A stretch of DNA of 64,000 bases from JBEVJK01 sp963791325 (lineage in GTDB: Bacteria; Pseudomonadota; Alphaproteobacteria; Rhizobiales; Rhizobiaceae), in assembly GCA_963791325.1 (NCBI GenBank), contig CAWBRU010000002.1, positions 186,001 through 250,000 on the forward strand, in the 5' to 3' direction. Each line of letters starts with the position of its first letter. Positions within the stretch are counted from its first letter, which is position 1. A model generated the notes under the pieces. That model ran no database searches and was not told the DNA's origin. It saw only the letters and a list, made by a program, of their open reading frames with translations. This document shows positions 36,099 to 44,874 of this stretch, piece after piece. Made by a program: the position numbers and the translations under genes.

Positions 36099-36446
36099 TC
36101 AGCTTTTCGACCTCCAGGACAGCAGCGAGGACCGCTCGTAAAGCCAGTGATATTGGGTCACCATCTGGTTGGCGCGCGTGTAGCGGTAGCCGAGTGTGCC
36201 GAAGATCAGGAGCACGATGGTGTCGACGATGTAGTAGTGCAGCGAGAACATCGTACCCAGGAACAAGGCATGGTGGATGAAGCGCACCCCGACGCCGAGC
36301 AGGATCAGATAGAGCACCAGCGACGAGTATTCGCGCCAGGTCTGGGCACAGGCGCGGCCGGTCATCCAGGCCGCCCAGCCGCCGAGCAGGCAGGTGACGA
36401 ACAGGAACTGCCAGATCGAGCTCTCTTCATAGATGATGCCCTGCAT
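36099..36446 (-). CDS. DUF6867-like small membrane protein of the liv operon
   Basis: 115 residues with three hydrophobic segments (about 12-28, 42-60 and 68-85) and conserved aromatic and basic ends (MQGIIYEESSIWQFLFVTCL, NQMVTQYHWLYERSSLLSWR). I recognise it as the small protein found within branched-chain amino acid ABC operons of Hyphomicrobiales (DUF6867, name from memory). It lies 12 bases after livF, so it is co-transcribed. A structural or regulatory role in the transporter is inferred from position only. Confidence 0.7.
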   Translation of the reverse strand: MQGIIYEESSIWQFLFVTCLLGGWAAWMTGRACAQTWREYSSLVLYLILLGVGVRFIHHALFLGTMFSLHYYIVDTIVLLIFGTLGYRYTRANQMVTQYHWLYERSSLLSWRSKS

Positions 36447-36458
36447 TCCGCTCTTCCT

Positions 36459-37187
36459 CTAGTGTCGCCCGCCTTCGAGATACGCCGCGCGCACTTCCGG
36501 ATCGGCGAGCAGCTCCTTGCCGGTGCCGCTCATCGTCACATTGCCGTTGACCATTACATAGCCGCGGGTGGCGAGCTTCAGCGCGCCGAAGGCGTTCTGC
36601 TCGACCAAGAACACGGTCAATCCCTGGCTTCGGTTCAGCGCGCGGATGGCGTCGAAGATCTGCTTGACGATCAGCGGTGCCAAGCCGAGCGACGGCTCGT
36701 CGAGCAGCAGCAGTTTCGGCCGTGCCATCAAGGCGCGGGCGATCGACAGCATCTGCTGCTCGCCGCCCGAAAGCGTGCCGCCGCGCTGGTCGATCCTTTC
36801 CTTCAGCCGTGGAAACAGAGTGAAGATCTTGTCCACGTCCTCGTCGAAATATTGCAGGTTGTCGAGATTGGCGCCCATCTGCAGGTTTTCGCGCACGGTC
36901 ATGCGCGGGAAGATCCGGCGCCCCTCAGGCGATTGGGCGATGCGCATCCGCGCAATTTCGTGGGTCGGCATGTCGGTGATGTTGGTGCCGGCAAAGGTGA
37001 TCTTGCCGGCGCGGGCGCGCGGCGCACCGAAGATGGTCATCATCAGCGTCGACTTGCCGGCGCCGTTGGCGCCGATCAGGGCGACGATCTCACCCTGATG
37101 AACGGCGACATTGACGCCATTCAGGGCGCGGATGTTGCCGTAATAGGTCTCGACACCCTCGACCTGGAGCAGCGGTTGGCCGGCCAT
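36459..37187 (-). CDS. livF: Branched-chain amino acid ABC transporter ATP-binding protein LivF
   Basis: 242 residues with a complete ATPase: Walker A GANGAGKST, signature LSGGEQQMLSIARALMARPK and Walker B LLLLDEPSLGLAP. The LivF-type start is LLQVEGVETYYGNIRALNGV. It powers the LivHM permease from the cytoplasmic side together with LivG. Its ATG at 37187 abuts the livG stop at 37188, and its stop is 12 bases from the next gene. Confidence 0.96.
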   Translation of the reverse strand: MAGQPLLQVEGVETYYGNIRALNGVNVAVHQGEIVALIGANGAGKSTLMMTIFGAPRARAGKITFAGTNITDMPTHEIARMRIAQSPEGRRIFPRMTVRENLQMGANLDNLQYFDEDVDKIFTLFPRLKERIDQRGGTLSGGEQQMLSIARALMARPKLLLLDEPSLGLAPLIVKQIFDAIRALNRSQGLTVFLVEQNAFGALKLATRGYVMVNGNVTMSGTGKELLADPEVRAAYLEGGRH

Positions 37188-38297
37188 TCAGTTGCGCTCC
37201 TCACCCTTGCGGGCGCGCTCCGCGCCAGGCTTGCCGGTCTCGTGCTCTGATGCCGCGGCCCGCTTGCGGGCAGCGCGGGCCTCGACTTGCTCGGCTTTCG
37301 AGGCGCCGTGCGACACCGTCACGCGCTCGCCATGGTCGTCGCTGTGGCCGATCGAATCGGTCACCGGACCGGCCATCATCGAGGCGGAATCGCCGGGGCC
37401 GTGAGCGCGGTCCGGTTCCGCGTCGAGCTCCTCGATGACCTGGTCGTCGCCGACCTCCACCAACACCTCTTCGACCTCTTCGTCGTCGACGCCGAGATAG
37501 GCGGCGATGACCTTCGGGTCGCTGCGCACCGATGCCGGATTGCCGTCCGAAATCTTACGCCCGTATTCCAGCACCACGACATGATCGGAAATCTGCATCA
37601 CCACCGACATGTCGTGCTCGATCAGCAGGATCGAGGCGCCGTCATTGTCCCTGATGTCCATCAGCAGCCGGTTCAGCGCCGCCAATTCGTTCGGGTTGAG
37701 GCCGGCGGCCGGCTCGTCCAGGCAGAGCAGTTCGGGTCCGGTGCACATCGCCCGGGCGATCTCGAGACGGCGCTGCGCCCCATAGGGCAGGCTGCCGGCC
37801 GGATCGTCGGCGCGATCGACTAGGTCTGCCTTCTCCAGCCAATGCTTGGCCAACTCGATGGCCCCGGCGGCGGCCGTCCGGTAACCGCTGAAGCCGAGCA
37901 GGCCGAGCACGGTGAAGCCGGAGGCCTGCATCAGCTGGTTGTGCTGGGCGACCAGCAGGTTCTCGAGCAGGCTCATGCCCGAGAACAGGCGGATGTTCTG
38001 AAAGGTGCGGGCGACCTTGGCCTTGGCAGTGATGCGAAAATCGGCCATGCGCTCGAGCAGCAGCTGCTCGCCGCTGCGCCGGGTGAGCGTGATCATGCCT
38101 TCGGTCGGTTTGTAGAAGCCGGTGATGCAGTTGAATACGGTGGTCTTGCCTGCCCCGTTCGGCCCGATCAGCGCGGTGATCTGGCCACGGCCGGCCTGAA
38201 AGGACAGGTCGCCGATCGCGGTCAGCCCGCCAAATTTCATCGATAGGTGCTCGACATTGAGGATCGGGTCGGCCGGGGTAATAGACGGCTCGGCCAT
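37188..38297 (-). CDS. livG: Branched-chain amino acid ABC transporter ATP-binding protein LivG with long charged tail
   Basis: 369 residues; LivG is usually near 255. Residues 1-265 form the normal ATPase (Walker A GPNGAGKTT, signature-type PYGAQRRLEIARA, Walker B ELLCLDEPAAGLNPNE). The remaining 100 residues are an acidic then basic low-complexity tail (DDEEVEEVLVEVGDD ... ARAARKRAAASEHETGK), unusual for LivG. ATG 38297 overlaps the livM stop by one base (TGATG). The tail is continuous with the domain and ends at livF. Confidence 0.93.
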   Translation of the reverse strand: MAEPSITPADPILNVEHLSMKFGGLTAIGDLSFQAGRGQITALIGPNGAGKTTVFNCITGFYKPTEGMITLTRRSGEQLLLERMADFRITAKAKVARTFQNIRLFSGMSLLENLLVAQHNQLMQASGFTVLGLLGFSGYRTAAAGAIELAKHWLEKADLVDRADDPAGSLPYGAQRRLEIARAMCTGPELLCLDEPAAGLNPNELAALNRLLMDIRDNDGASILLIEHDMSVVMQISDHVVVLEYGRKISDGNPASVRSDPKVIAAYLGVDDEEVEEVLVEVGDDQVIEELDAEPDRAHGPGDSASMMAGPVTDSIGHSDDHGERVTVSHGASKAEQVEARAARKRAAASEHETGKPGAERARKGEERN

Positions 38298-39691
38298 CAG
38301 CCATGTCCTTCTTTGGTAAACTCGGCAGAGATCGCCTTGCGCCGGTGAAGGAACGCGGTCGGCTCGCGGCTGCCGGCGAAGCCGCGGGGCTTCCACACCA
38401 TCACCACGACCATCGCCAGTCCGAACAACAGCATGCGGTAGAGCTCGGGCGTGAAGTCCGGACCGAAGATCAGCTTGAGGAACTGCAGCTCGCGCAGGAT
38501 TTCGGTGCCGCCGATCATCACCGCCGCCGCCACCGCGATGCCGGTGAGGGAGCCCATGCCGCCGAGCACGACGATCGCCAGGATCACCGCCAATTCCAGG
38601 AAGATGAAGGATTCAGGGCTGACGAAGCCCTGGCGGGCGGCGAAGAAGGAGCCGGCGAAGCCGCCGAACATCGCGCCGATGGCAAAGGCGGTGAGCTTGG
38701 TGTTGGTGGTGTTGATGCCGAGCGAACGGCAGGCGATCTCGTCCTCGCGCAGGGCCTCCCAGGCGCGGCCGACCGGCATGCGCCTCAGCCGGATGGTGAC
38801 GAAGGCCGTCAACAGCGCCAGAAGCAGGATCAGGTAATAGAGGAAGATCTTGTAGTAGACGCCCGAGGGCGACAGCCCCAGCACTTTGGCGAAGTTGTGC
38901 GGGGAGGAGATGTCGAAGGACAGCAGCCCGAAGAAGGTGACTTTGGGGATGCCGGAGATGCCGGCCACCCCGTTGGTGACATCGCGCCAGTTGATCAGCA
39001 CCAGGCGGATCATCTCGCCGAAGGCCAAGGTGACGATGGCAAGGTAGTCGCCTCGGAGCCGCAGCACCGGAAAGCCGAGGATGATGCCCCATAGCGCGGC
39101 AAGGCAGCCGGCGGCCGGCAACAGCAGCCAGAACGACCAGCCGAGATGCGTGGCAAGCAGCGCATAGGCGTAGGCACCGACGGCGTAGAAGGCCACATAA
39201 CCGAGGTCGAGCAGGCCGGCGAGGCCGACGACGATGTTCAGCCCCCAGGCGAGCATCACATATATCAGGATCTGAATACCGTAATTGTCGATCCATTTGA
39301 GCGAGCCCTGCAGCCCGACCAGGGTGACGACGAGCGGCGGGAAGATCACCAGGAAGGCAAGCGCGATCAGGTTGAAATTGCGCCCGAACCAGCCCTGTTC
39401 GGCGGCGACGGCGGGGGCCGAGGCCCGGGCAGCTCGGCGGCGTTCATATTCGGGCAGCAGATAGGCGATATAGGCGAAGCGGCCGACCCCGGCGAGCAGC
39501 ACCAGCGCGGCCAGCAGGCCCCAGCGCTGGACCAGCACCAGCTCGTTGTGAATATTGAGGTCGGTCTTGAGGCCGACGAGCAGCACGAACAGGCCGAATG
39601 CGATCATCGCAGCATAGAGGCCTTCGCGCGCAGCGGCGGCCAGTCCGTTGCCGGTGGACGCTTTCTCGGCAGCAGCAGTGGTGACGGCCAT
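38297..39691 (-). CDS. livM: Branched-chain amino acid ABC transporter permease LivM
   Basis: 464 residues. An N-terminal extension carries extra helices (about 28-100) before the core LivM domain (QILIYVMLAWGLNIVVGLAG, LRLRGDYLAIVTLAFGEMIR, and the EAA-type loop around GRAWEALREDEIACRSLGIN). It forms the inner-membrane channel with LivH. It lies four bases after livH and overlaps livG by one base. The extension is common in alphaproteobacterial LivM. Confidence 0.95.
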   Translation of the reverse strand: MAVTTAAAEKASTGNGLAAAAREGLYAAMIAFGLFVLLVGLKTDLNIHNELVLVQRWGLLAALVLLAGVGRFAYIAYLLPEYERRRAARASAPAVAAEQGWFGRNFNLIALAFLVIFPPLVVTLVGLQGSLKWIDNYGIQILIYVMLAWGLNIVVGLAGLLDLGYVAFYAVGAYAYALLATHLGWSFWLLLPAAGCLAALWGIILGFPVLRLRGDYLAIVTLAFGEMIRLVLINWRDVTNGVAGISGIPKVTFFGLLSFDISSPHNFAKVLGLSPSGVYYKIFLYYLILLLALLTAFVTIRLRRMPVGRAWEALREDEIACRSLGINTTNTKLTAFAIGAMFGGFAGSFFAARQGFVSPESFIFLELAVILAIVVLGGMGSLTGIAVAAAVMIGGTEILRELQFLKLIFGPDFTPELYRMLLFGLAMVVVMVWKPRGFAGSREPTAFLHRRKAISAEFTKEGHG

Positions 39692-39695
39692 GGCG

Positions 39696-40599
39696 TTAGA
39701 CCTTTTCGACTTCCGGACGGCCCATCAGGCCGGAGGGCAAGAAGATCAGCACGATCGCCAGGATCGAGAACGCCGCGACGTCCTTGTAGTCGATCGAGAA
39801 GTAGGCCGACCACATCGATTCGATGAAGCCGATCAGCAGCCCCCCGAGCACGGCGCCGGGGATCGATCCGATGCCGCCGAGAACCGCGGCTGTGAACGCT
39901 TTGACCCCGGGGACGAATCCGTCGGAGAACACCACAACCCCGTAATACATCAGGAACAAGGTCCCGGCGACGGCAGCCAGCGCGGCCCCCATGATGAAGG
40001 TGATGGAGATCGTCTTGTCGACATCGATTCCCGAGCAGCGCCGCCATCTTGCGGTCCTGCTCGCAGGCGCGCTGCGCCCGCCCGAGAGCGGTGCGGTTGA
40101 CCAAATACCAGAAGATGGCGAGCAGCGCGGCCGTGACCACCACGATGATGACCTGCTTCAGCGACACCGAGATGCCGAACACCGTATAGACCTGGCTGAC
40201 CAGCGGCGGGATCGGCTTGTTGCGTGGGCCCTGGGTGACCTGGACGAAATTGGAAAGTGCGATCGACATGCCGATCGCGGTGATCAGCGGCGCCAGTCGG
40301 AAGGAGCCTCGGAGCGGCCGGTAGGCGACCTTCTCGATGGTCCAGTTGTAGAGGCTGGTGAGCAGCATGGCGACGATCATCATGATCAGCAGCGCCACCA
40401 CGACCGGGACCGAGTAGAACACCCCAAGCAGAAGCAGGAACGTGATCAGGGCCGCGAATGCGCCAACCATGAAGATGTCGCCATGCGCGAAGTTGATCAT
40501 CCCGATAATGCCGTAGACCATCGTATAACCGATGGCGATCAGACCATAGATCGAGCCCAGCGTGAGCCCATTGACAAGCTGCTGGACGAAATACTGCAT
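39696..40599 (-). pseudogene. livH: Branched-chain amino acid ABC transporter permease LivH, one-base frameshift
   Basis: From ATG 40599 the frame encodes LivH helices (YFVQQLVNGLTLGSIYGLIA, MVYGIIGMINFAHGDIFMVG) up to DRKMAALLG, then runs out of phase. The remaining part continues in another frame from MGAALAAVAGTLFLMYYGVV to MGRPEVEKV. The break is at GGGAATCGATG (plus strand 40023-40032); removing one T of the pair 40028-40029 restores LLGIDVDKTISITFIMGAAL, the expected text. All other operon members are intact, so an assembly or sequencing error is likely. First gene of the operon; it forms the membrane channel with LivM. Confidence 0.9.
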
Positions 40600-40901
40600 A
40601 CCGAAGTGGCTCCCCAGGAAGCTGCCATTGCCAGGCTGCATTCCTTTTTCTGTTATTCCCCTAGTCCTAGAGCTTCAAGCCTGGATTGCAACGTCATCCC
40701 GCTTGCAACGCATCACCCAAGGTGATGCTGCAGAATTCGTTGTCTCTTAACCAAGCCCTGGCCCTGAACCACGCGAAAACTAGCACTGGCCCAACGCAAT
40801 GTCTTTGCCTAAACGCGTCATCCTGCGAACGATACCGTGATTTTTGTGCATTTCTGTGCAAGAAAATGCACAAAGACTGGCAAGGCAAGGCGCGTGCCAG
40901 T
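40600..40901. promoter_or_regulatory. Control region upstream of the liv operon
   Basis: About 300 bases with no gene. It holds a hairpin GCATCACC-CAA-GGTGATGC (40710-40728), which would lie in the liv leader, and a larger AT-rich inverted repeat (40844-40874). The region should contain the liv promoter on the minus strand; -35/-10 boxes were not identified confidently. Confidence 0.5.
40844..40874. promoter_or_regulatory. 11-bp inverted repeat, TTTGTGCATTT / AAATGCACAAA
   Basis: Perfect arms at 40844-40854 and 40864-40874 flank CTGTGCAGA, which itself repeats the TGTGCA word. It lies 28 bases after the epimerase stop and about 245 bases upstream of livH. It could be an operator for liv or, less likely because it is AT-rich, a terminator of the hydroxyproline operon. 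NtrC sites have the opposite half-site orientation. Confidence 0.5.
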
Positions 40902-41903
40902 TCAATCGACAATGAAACCGTGCGCGAACGGATCGCGATCATCGATGAAGATGGTGTTGTAGCCGGTCATCCTCGCCCAGCCGCCGATCGAGGGCACGAT
41001 GGCCGGGCGGCCGGCCACCCGGACTTCCTCCTCCACTCGGCCGCGGAACAGCGAGCCGATGATCGATTCATGGACGAAATCGTCGCCGGCCTTCAGCCGG
41101 CCCTTGGCGTGCAGCTGGGCCATGCGCGCCGAGGTTCCGGTGCCGCAGGGCGACCGGTCGATTGCCTTGTCGCCGTAGAACACGGCGTTGCGCGCGTCGG
41201 CCTCCGGGTTCTCGGGGGCTCCCGTCCACAGGATATGGGTGAGGCGGTCGATCGCCGGGTTTTCCGGGTGGACGAAGCGATAGGCTTCGTTCAGCCGGCT
41301 CCGCAAGACCGGGCTCCAGGCGATCAGCTCGCCGGCCGCATGATCGGCGATGTCGGAAAACCCCGGCTGCGGATCGACGATCGCGTAGAAATTGCCGCCA
41401 TAGGCCACGTCGACGGTTAGTGGGCCGAGCCCCGGGCAATCTATGGCCAGCTTTTCGGCATAGAGGAACGAAGGCACATTGGTGATGCGCACTTCCTCGA
41501 CGAAGCCGCCTTCCTGGCGATAGGCGGCTATCACCAGCCCGGCCGGCGTGTCGAGGCGGACGATGCCGGGGGTCTTCGGCCGGATCAGCCCGTGTTCGAT
41601 AGCCATCGTCACGGTGCCGATGGTGCCGTGGCCGCACATCGGCAGGCAGCCGGAGGTCTCGATGAACAGGATGGCGATGTCGCAATCGTCGCGGGTCGGC
41701 GGGTAGAGGATCGAGCCCGACATCACGTCGTGGCCGCGCGGCTCGAACATCAGCCCGGTGCGGATCCAGTCGAACTCGGCAAGGAAATGGGCGCGGCGCT
41801 CCATCATCGTCTTGCCGTCAAGCAGCGGCCCGCCGCCGGCGACCAGACGCACCGGATTGCCGCAGGTGTGGCCGTCGATGCAATGGAATGAATGACGGGT
41901 CAT
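40902..41903 (-). CDS. 4-hydroxyproline 2-epimerase (proline racemase family)
   Basis: 333 residues, the family norm. Both catalytic cysteines are present: Cys90 in LPMCGHGTIG and Cys253 in SPCGTGTSARM. This separates it from trans-3-hydroxyproline dehydratases, which have Thr or Ser at the first site. Other marks are FHCIDGHTCGNPVRLV and VEEEVRVAGRPAIVPSIGG. It converts trans-4-hydroxy-L-proline to cis-4-hydroxy-D-proline, the first step of the pathway. ATG 41903 is 14 bases after the upstream dehydrogenase stop, so it is the last gene of the hyp operon. Confidence 0.93.
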   Translation of the reverse strand: MTRHSFHCIDGHTCGNPVRLVAGGGPLLDGKTMMERRAHFLAEFDWIRTGLMFEPRGHDVMSGSILYPPTRDDCDIAILFIETSGCLPMCGHGTIGTVTMAIEHGLIRPKTPGIVRLDTPAGLVIAAYRQEGGFVEEVRITNVPSFLYAEKLAIDCPGLGPLTVDVAYGGNFYAIVDPQPGFSDIADHAAGELIAWSPVLRSRLNEAYRFVHPENPAIDRLTHILWTGAPENPEADARNAVFYGDKAIDRSPCGTGTSARMAQLHAKGRLKAGDDFVHESIIGSLFRGRVEEEVRVAGRPAIVPSIGGWARMTGYNTIFIDDRDPFAHGFIVD

Positions 41904-41917
41904 GGCCGCACCTCCTG

Positions 41918-43156
41918 TCAGAACCGCTGCGCCGAGAACGGGGTCGGATCGATCGCTGCAGGATGACCGAGGATCGCATCGGCGATCAAGCGGCCGCTGG
42001 CTGCCGCCTGGGTGAGGCCGAGATGGCCATGGCCGAAAGCGTAGTGGACGCGCGGGTCGGTGCGCGACCGGCCGATCACCGGCAACGAATCCGGCAGCGA
42101 GGGCCGAAACCCCATCCATTGGCGCCCGCCGCCGGCATCGAGGCCGGGCAGGAAGCGCTTCGCCTTTTCAAGCATCGCTGCGGCGCGGGCGAAGTTCGGC
42201 GGGCGGCGAAGCCCGGCAAGCTCGACCGCGCCGCCGACGCGGATCCCGGTCGACAGCGGGGTGATGACGAAGCCGTGGCCGCCGAAAATCAGCTGGCGCT
42301 TGACGTCGAACGCGGTGAGCGGCAGCGTGGTATTGTAGCCGCGCTCCGTCTGCAGCGGGATGCGATCGCCGAAGTGGCGGGCCAATTGATGCGACCAGGC
42401 CCCCGCGGCGATCACCAGCCTGGATGTCGTCAGCCTCACGCCCTGGCTCAGCTCCAGGGTCAAGCGCTCACCCGCCGGGCGGATGGCGCCGACTTCGGCT
42501 TGCCTGAACATGGCGCCGTGACGCTCCGCGTGGCGCCAGACGGCCGTGCCGAAGAGCTGCGGATCGCTGACCGTCTTCCAGCCGGGCACGAAAGTGCCGG
42601 CCGTGAACTGCTCCGACAGGCCTGGCTGCAACGCGGCGAGCTCGCTTTGTGCGATATGGCGGTAGGCGATGCCGAAGCGGTCGCGCGCCGCCCAGCCGGG
42701 CAGCGATGCCTCGAACTCGGCGGCTCCTTCGTAGAGCTCGAGCGATCCGTCGGCGTGAACCATGGAGCCGATCCCCGCGCGGGCGACCAAGGCGCTCCAT
42801 TCGGCTTCGGCGAGACCCATCAGCGCGGCCTGGGCGCTGACGGCGGCGTCGAAGCGGTCGGGCCGGCCCGCGCGCCAGAAGCGCACCAGCCACGGCAGCA
42901 GACCCGGCAAGGCGGCGGGCGGAATGGCAAGCGGGCCGAGCGGGTCGGCAAGCCAGCCAGGGATCTTGCGGGCAAGCCCCTTCTGGGCGAGCGGCAGCAC
43001 GTCGGAGAAGGCGAGCGCGCCGGCATTGCCGGCGCTGGTCTCCATGCAAATGCCGGTCCGGTCGATCACCACCGGCGCCAGCCCCGCTTCAGCCAAATGG
43101 GCGGCCACTGCGGTGCCGACGATACCGGCACCGATGACCACCGCCTCAGCTTCCAT
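41918..43156 (-). CDS. FAD-dependent D-hydroxyproline / D-amino acid dehydrogenase (DadA-like)
   Basis: 412 residues. The N-terminal dinucleotide fold is EAVVIGAGIVGTAVAAHLAE. The DadA-type middle is ETSAGNAGALAFSDVLPLAQ, and the C-terminal flavin and substrate elements are GGRQWMGFRPSLPDSLPVIG and HYAFGHGHLGLTQAAASGRL. Between the epimerase and the deaminase genes its likely substrate is cis-4-hydroxy-D-proline, yielding pyrroline-4-hydroxy-2-carboxylate. A general D-amino acid dehydrogenase role cannot be excluded, as alanine racemase is nearby at 47.1-48.3 kb. Confidence 0.92.
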   Translation of the reverse strand: MEAEAVVIGAGIVGTAVAAHLAEAGLAPVVIDRTGICMETSAGNAGALAFSDVLPLAQKGLARKIPGWLADPLGPLAIPPAALPGLLPWLVRFWRAGRPDRFDAAVSAQAALMGLAEAEWSALVARAGIGSMVHADGSLELYEGAAEFEASLPGWAARDRFGIAYRHIAQSELAALQPGLSEQFTAGTFVPGWKTVSDPQLFGTAVWRHAERHGAMFRQAEVGAIRPAGERLTLELSQGVRLTTSRLVIAAGAWSHQLARHFGDRIPLQTERGYNTTLPLTAFDVKRQLIFGGHGFVITPLSTGIRVGGAVELAGLRRPPNFARAAAMLEKAKRFLPGLDAGGGRQWMGFRPSLPDSLPVIGRSRTDPRVHYAFGHGHLGLTQAAASGRLIADAILGHPAAIDPTPFSAQRF

Positions 43157-43189
43157 GGCGCCTGATCCGCACGCGTGCCGCCCGCCGGC

Positions 43190-44083
43190 TCAGACGCGCG
43201 GCAGTTCGGGACGGGCGGCAAGCGCCGTCCGGATGATCGCCTCGACGGCGGCGCGGCGCTCGCCGCTGAGCGGACGACGCGGCATCCGCACGCGATCATT
43301 GCTGCCGATGGCATGGACTTCCGCAAGCTTGATGTTCTGGACGAGATAGGTCGACACATCGAGGTCGAGCAGCGGCCGGAACCAGCGGTAGAGGCTGAGG
43401 GCCTCGTCGAAGCGGCGGTCCTTGATCAGCCGGTAGATGGCGACGGTCTCGCGCGGGAACGCCGTGACCAGGCCCGCCACCCAGCCGACAGCGCCGACGG
43501 TCAACGCCTCGAAGGCGAGATTGTCGACTCCCGTGAACAGGTCGTAGCGCCGGCCGAGCCGGTTGATGATCTCCGTCGTGCGGCGGATATCGTCCGACGA
43601 TTCTTTGATCGCGACGAACAGCTCGTTGCTCGCCAGTTCTTCCATGATGTCGACGGTGACGTCGACCCGGTAGGCGATCCGGTTGGAATAGATCATCACC
43701 GGCAAGCCGCCGGCCTCGGCGACCGCGGTCAGGGTGGCCGCCGTCTCCTCGGGATTGGTGTGATAGATCGGGCTCGGCACCACCATCAGCCCGTCCGCCT
43801 TGGCAGCGGCGGCTCGCTTTGCCAGCGCCGCGCCGCTGCGGGTCGAGGCCTCGTTGACCGTCATCAGCACCGGCCGGCCGCCGGCTGCGCCCTGAGCGAT
43901 GCGCAGAACTTCGAGCTTTTCCTCCAGACTGAGCATAGGACCCTCACCGAGCGAGCCGGCGACGATCAGCCCGTCGCAGCCCGCTTCGACCAGCAGTCCG
44001 AAGCAGCGCTCCATCTCGGCTGCATCAAGTTCGTCATCGACCGTGAACTTCGTCGTTACCGCCGGGAACACACCGCGCCACAT
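43190..44083 (-). CDS. Dihydrodipicolinate synthase family protein, likely pyrroline-4-hydroxy-2-carboxylate deaminase
   Basis: 297 residues of the DapA fold. GVFPAVTTKFTVDDELDAAE starts it. SLGEGPMLSLEEKLEVLRIA is the variant of the TTGE motif, YSNRIAYRVD holds the active Tyr region, and the Schiff-base Lys is in ELFVAIKESSDDIRR. As the first gene of an operon with the hydroxyproline epimerase and dehydrogenase, it most likely deaminates the pyrroline to alpha-ketoglutarate semialdehyde. The next enzyme, the semialdehyde dehydrogenase, is not in this operon. Two operators lie just upstream. Confidence 0.9.
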   Translation of the reverse strand: MWRGVFPAVTTKFTVDDELDAAEMERCFGLLVEAGCDGLIVAGSLGEGPMLSLEEKLEVLRIAQGAAGGRPVLMTVNEASTRSGAALAKRAAAAKADGLMVVPSPIYHTNPEETAATLTAVAEAGGLPVMIYSNRIAYRVDVTVDIMEELASNELFVAIKESSDDIRRTTEIINRLGRRYDLFTGVDNLAFEALTVGAVGWVAGLVTAFPRETVAIYRLIKDRRFDEALSLYRWFRPLLDLDVSTYLVQNIKLAEVHAIGSNDRVRMPRRPLSGERRAAVEAIIRTALAARPELPRV

Positions 44084-44098
44084 CTCTTTGCCTCCATC

Positions 44099-44119
44099 TG
44101 ATATATTTCTGATATATCA
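44099..44119. promoter_or_regulatory. FCD-type operator 1, GATATAT-N5-ATATATC
   Basis: GATATAT (44100-44106) and ATATATC (44112-44118) surround TTCTG. The outer T and A extend the symmetry to 8 bp per arm. It begins 16 bases upstream of the deaminase ATG, overlapping its likely ribosome-binding or promoter region. Arms and spacer length match operator 2 exactly. Confidence 0.85.
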
Positions 44120-44154
44120 GTAGCCCAGGTGCCTGTCAACGGCCCTTCCAGCGT

Positions 44155-44173
44155 GATATATCTGCAATATATC
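44155..44173. promoter_or_regulatory. FCD-type operator 2, GATATAT-N5-ATATATC
   Basis: GATATAT (44155-44161), CTGCA, ATATATC (44167-44173). The centre is 55 bases from that of operator 1, about five helical turns, so bound dimers could face the same side. It ends 22 bases before the ATG of the regulator gene. Confidence 0.85.
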
Positions 44174-44194
44174 TGATGACGTTGGCGAGGCCGT

Positions 44195-44848
44195 ATGGGT
44201 GTGGACAGGGAAATCGAACCGGCAGCGTCCCAGTTGGCCTATCGCGAGCTGGAGCGCCAGATCGTCACCTTGGAATTGGTGCCCGCGGCATTGACCACCG
44301 AAGCCGCGCTGATCGAGCGGGTCGGGCTCGGGCGCACTCCGGTGCGTGAAGCGATCCAGCGCCTCGCCTGGGAGGGGCTGCTCGAGGTACGGCCACGTTC
44401 CGGCATTGCCGTGGCGCCGCTCAACCCAAGCGACTGGATGCGCGTGCTCGATGTCCGGCTCGGCGTTGAGCCTGTCCTGGCGCGTGCCGCCGCCCGGCTC
44501 GGCACCGGTGACCTTGCCCAGGCCTTCCGCCAGGCAGGAAGCCTGATGGAGAGTGCTGCTCGCCGCATGGACGTAGCCGGGTTTCTGCAGGCCGACAAAG
44601 CGCTCGACGATGCCCTGGCGCAGGCTTCCGACAACCCTTTCGCCGCGCGGCTGGCTGCGCCGCTTCAATCGCACAGCCGCCGCTTCTGGTTCCGCTATCA
44701 GGCGCGAGCCGGCTTGGCCCCGGCGGCTGCTCGCCACATTGCGTTGGTCGAGGCGATCGTTTCTGGCGACGAAGCGGCCGCCGCGGCCGCCGCCGCACAC
44801 CTGGTCGAGATGCTCAAGGGACAGGCAGCCCGCGCGCTCCTCGGTTAA
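44195..44848 (+). CDS. GntR family regulator, FCD (FadR) subfamily
   Basis: 217 residues. The winged helix (about 12-75) contains SQLAYRELERQIVTLELVPA and the recognition helix GLGRTPVREAIQRLAWEGLL. The all-helical FCD ligand domain (about 85-215) has the metal-site pattern D (LDVRLGVEPV), with His in SHSRR and ARHIALVEAI. It is divergent from the hydroxyproline operon across 111 bases that hold two identical-arm operators, so it most likely controls that operon and itself, probably with a pathway intermediate as ligand. Ligand and direction of control are inferred. Confidence 0.93.
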   Translation: MGVDREIEPAASQLAYRELERQIVTLELVPAALTTEAALIERVGLGRTPVREAIQRLAWEGLLEVRPRSGIAVAPLNPSDWMRVLDVRLGVEPVLARAAARLGTGDLAQAFRQAGSLMESAARRMDVAGFLQADKALDDALAQASDNPFAARLAAPLQSHSRRFWFRYQARAGLAPAAARHIALVEAIVSGDEAAAAAAAAHLVEMLKGQAARALLG

Positions 44849-44874
44849 CCGCTGCCTCGCGTCGCGTCAGCCCA

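Noticed and set aside
40844..40874. NtrC binding site
   Set aside because: NtrC half-sites read TGCAC...GTGCA; here the order is GTGCA...TGCAC.
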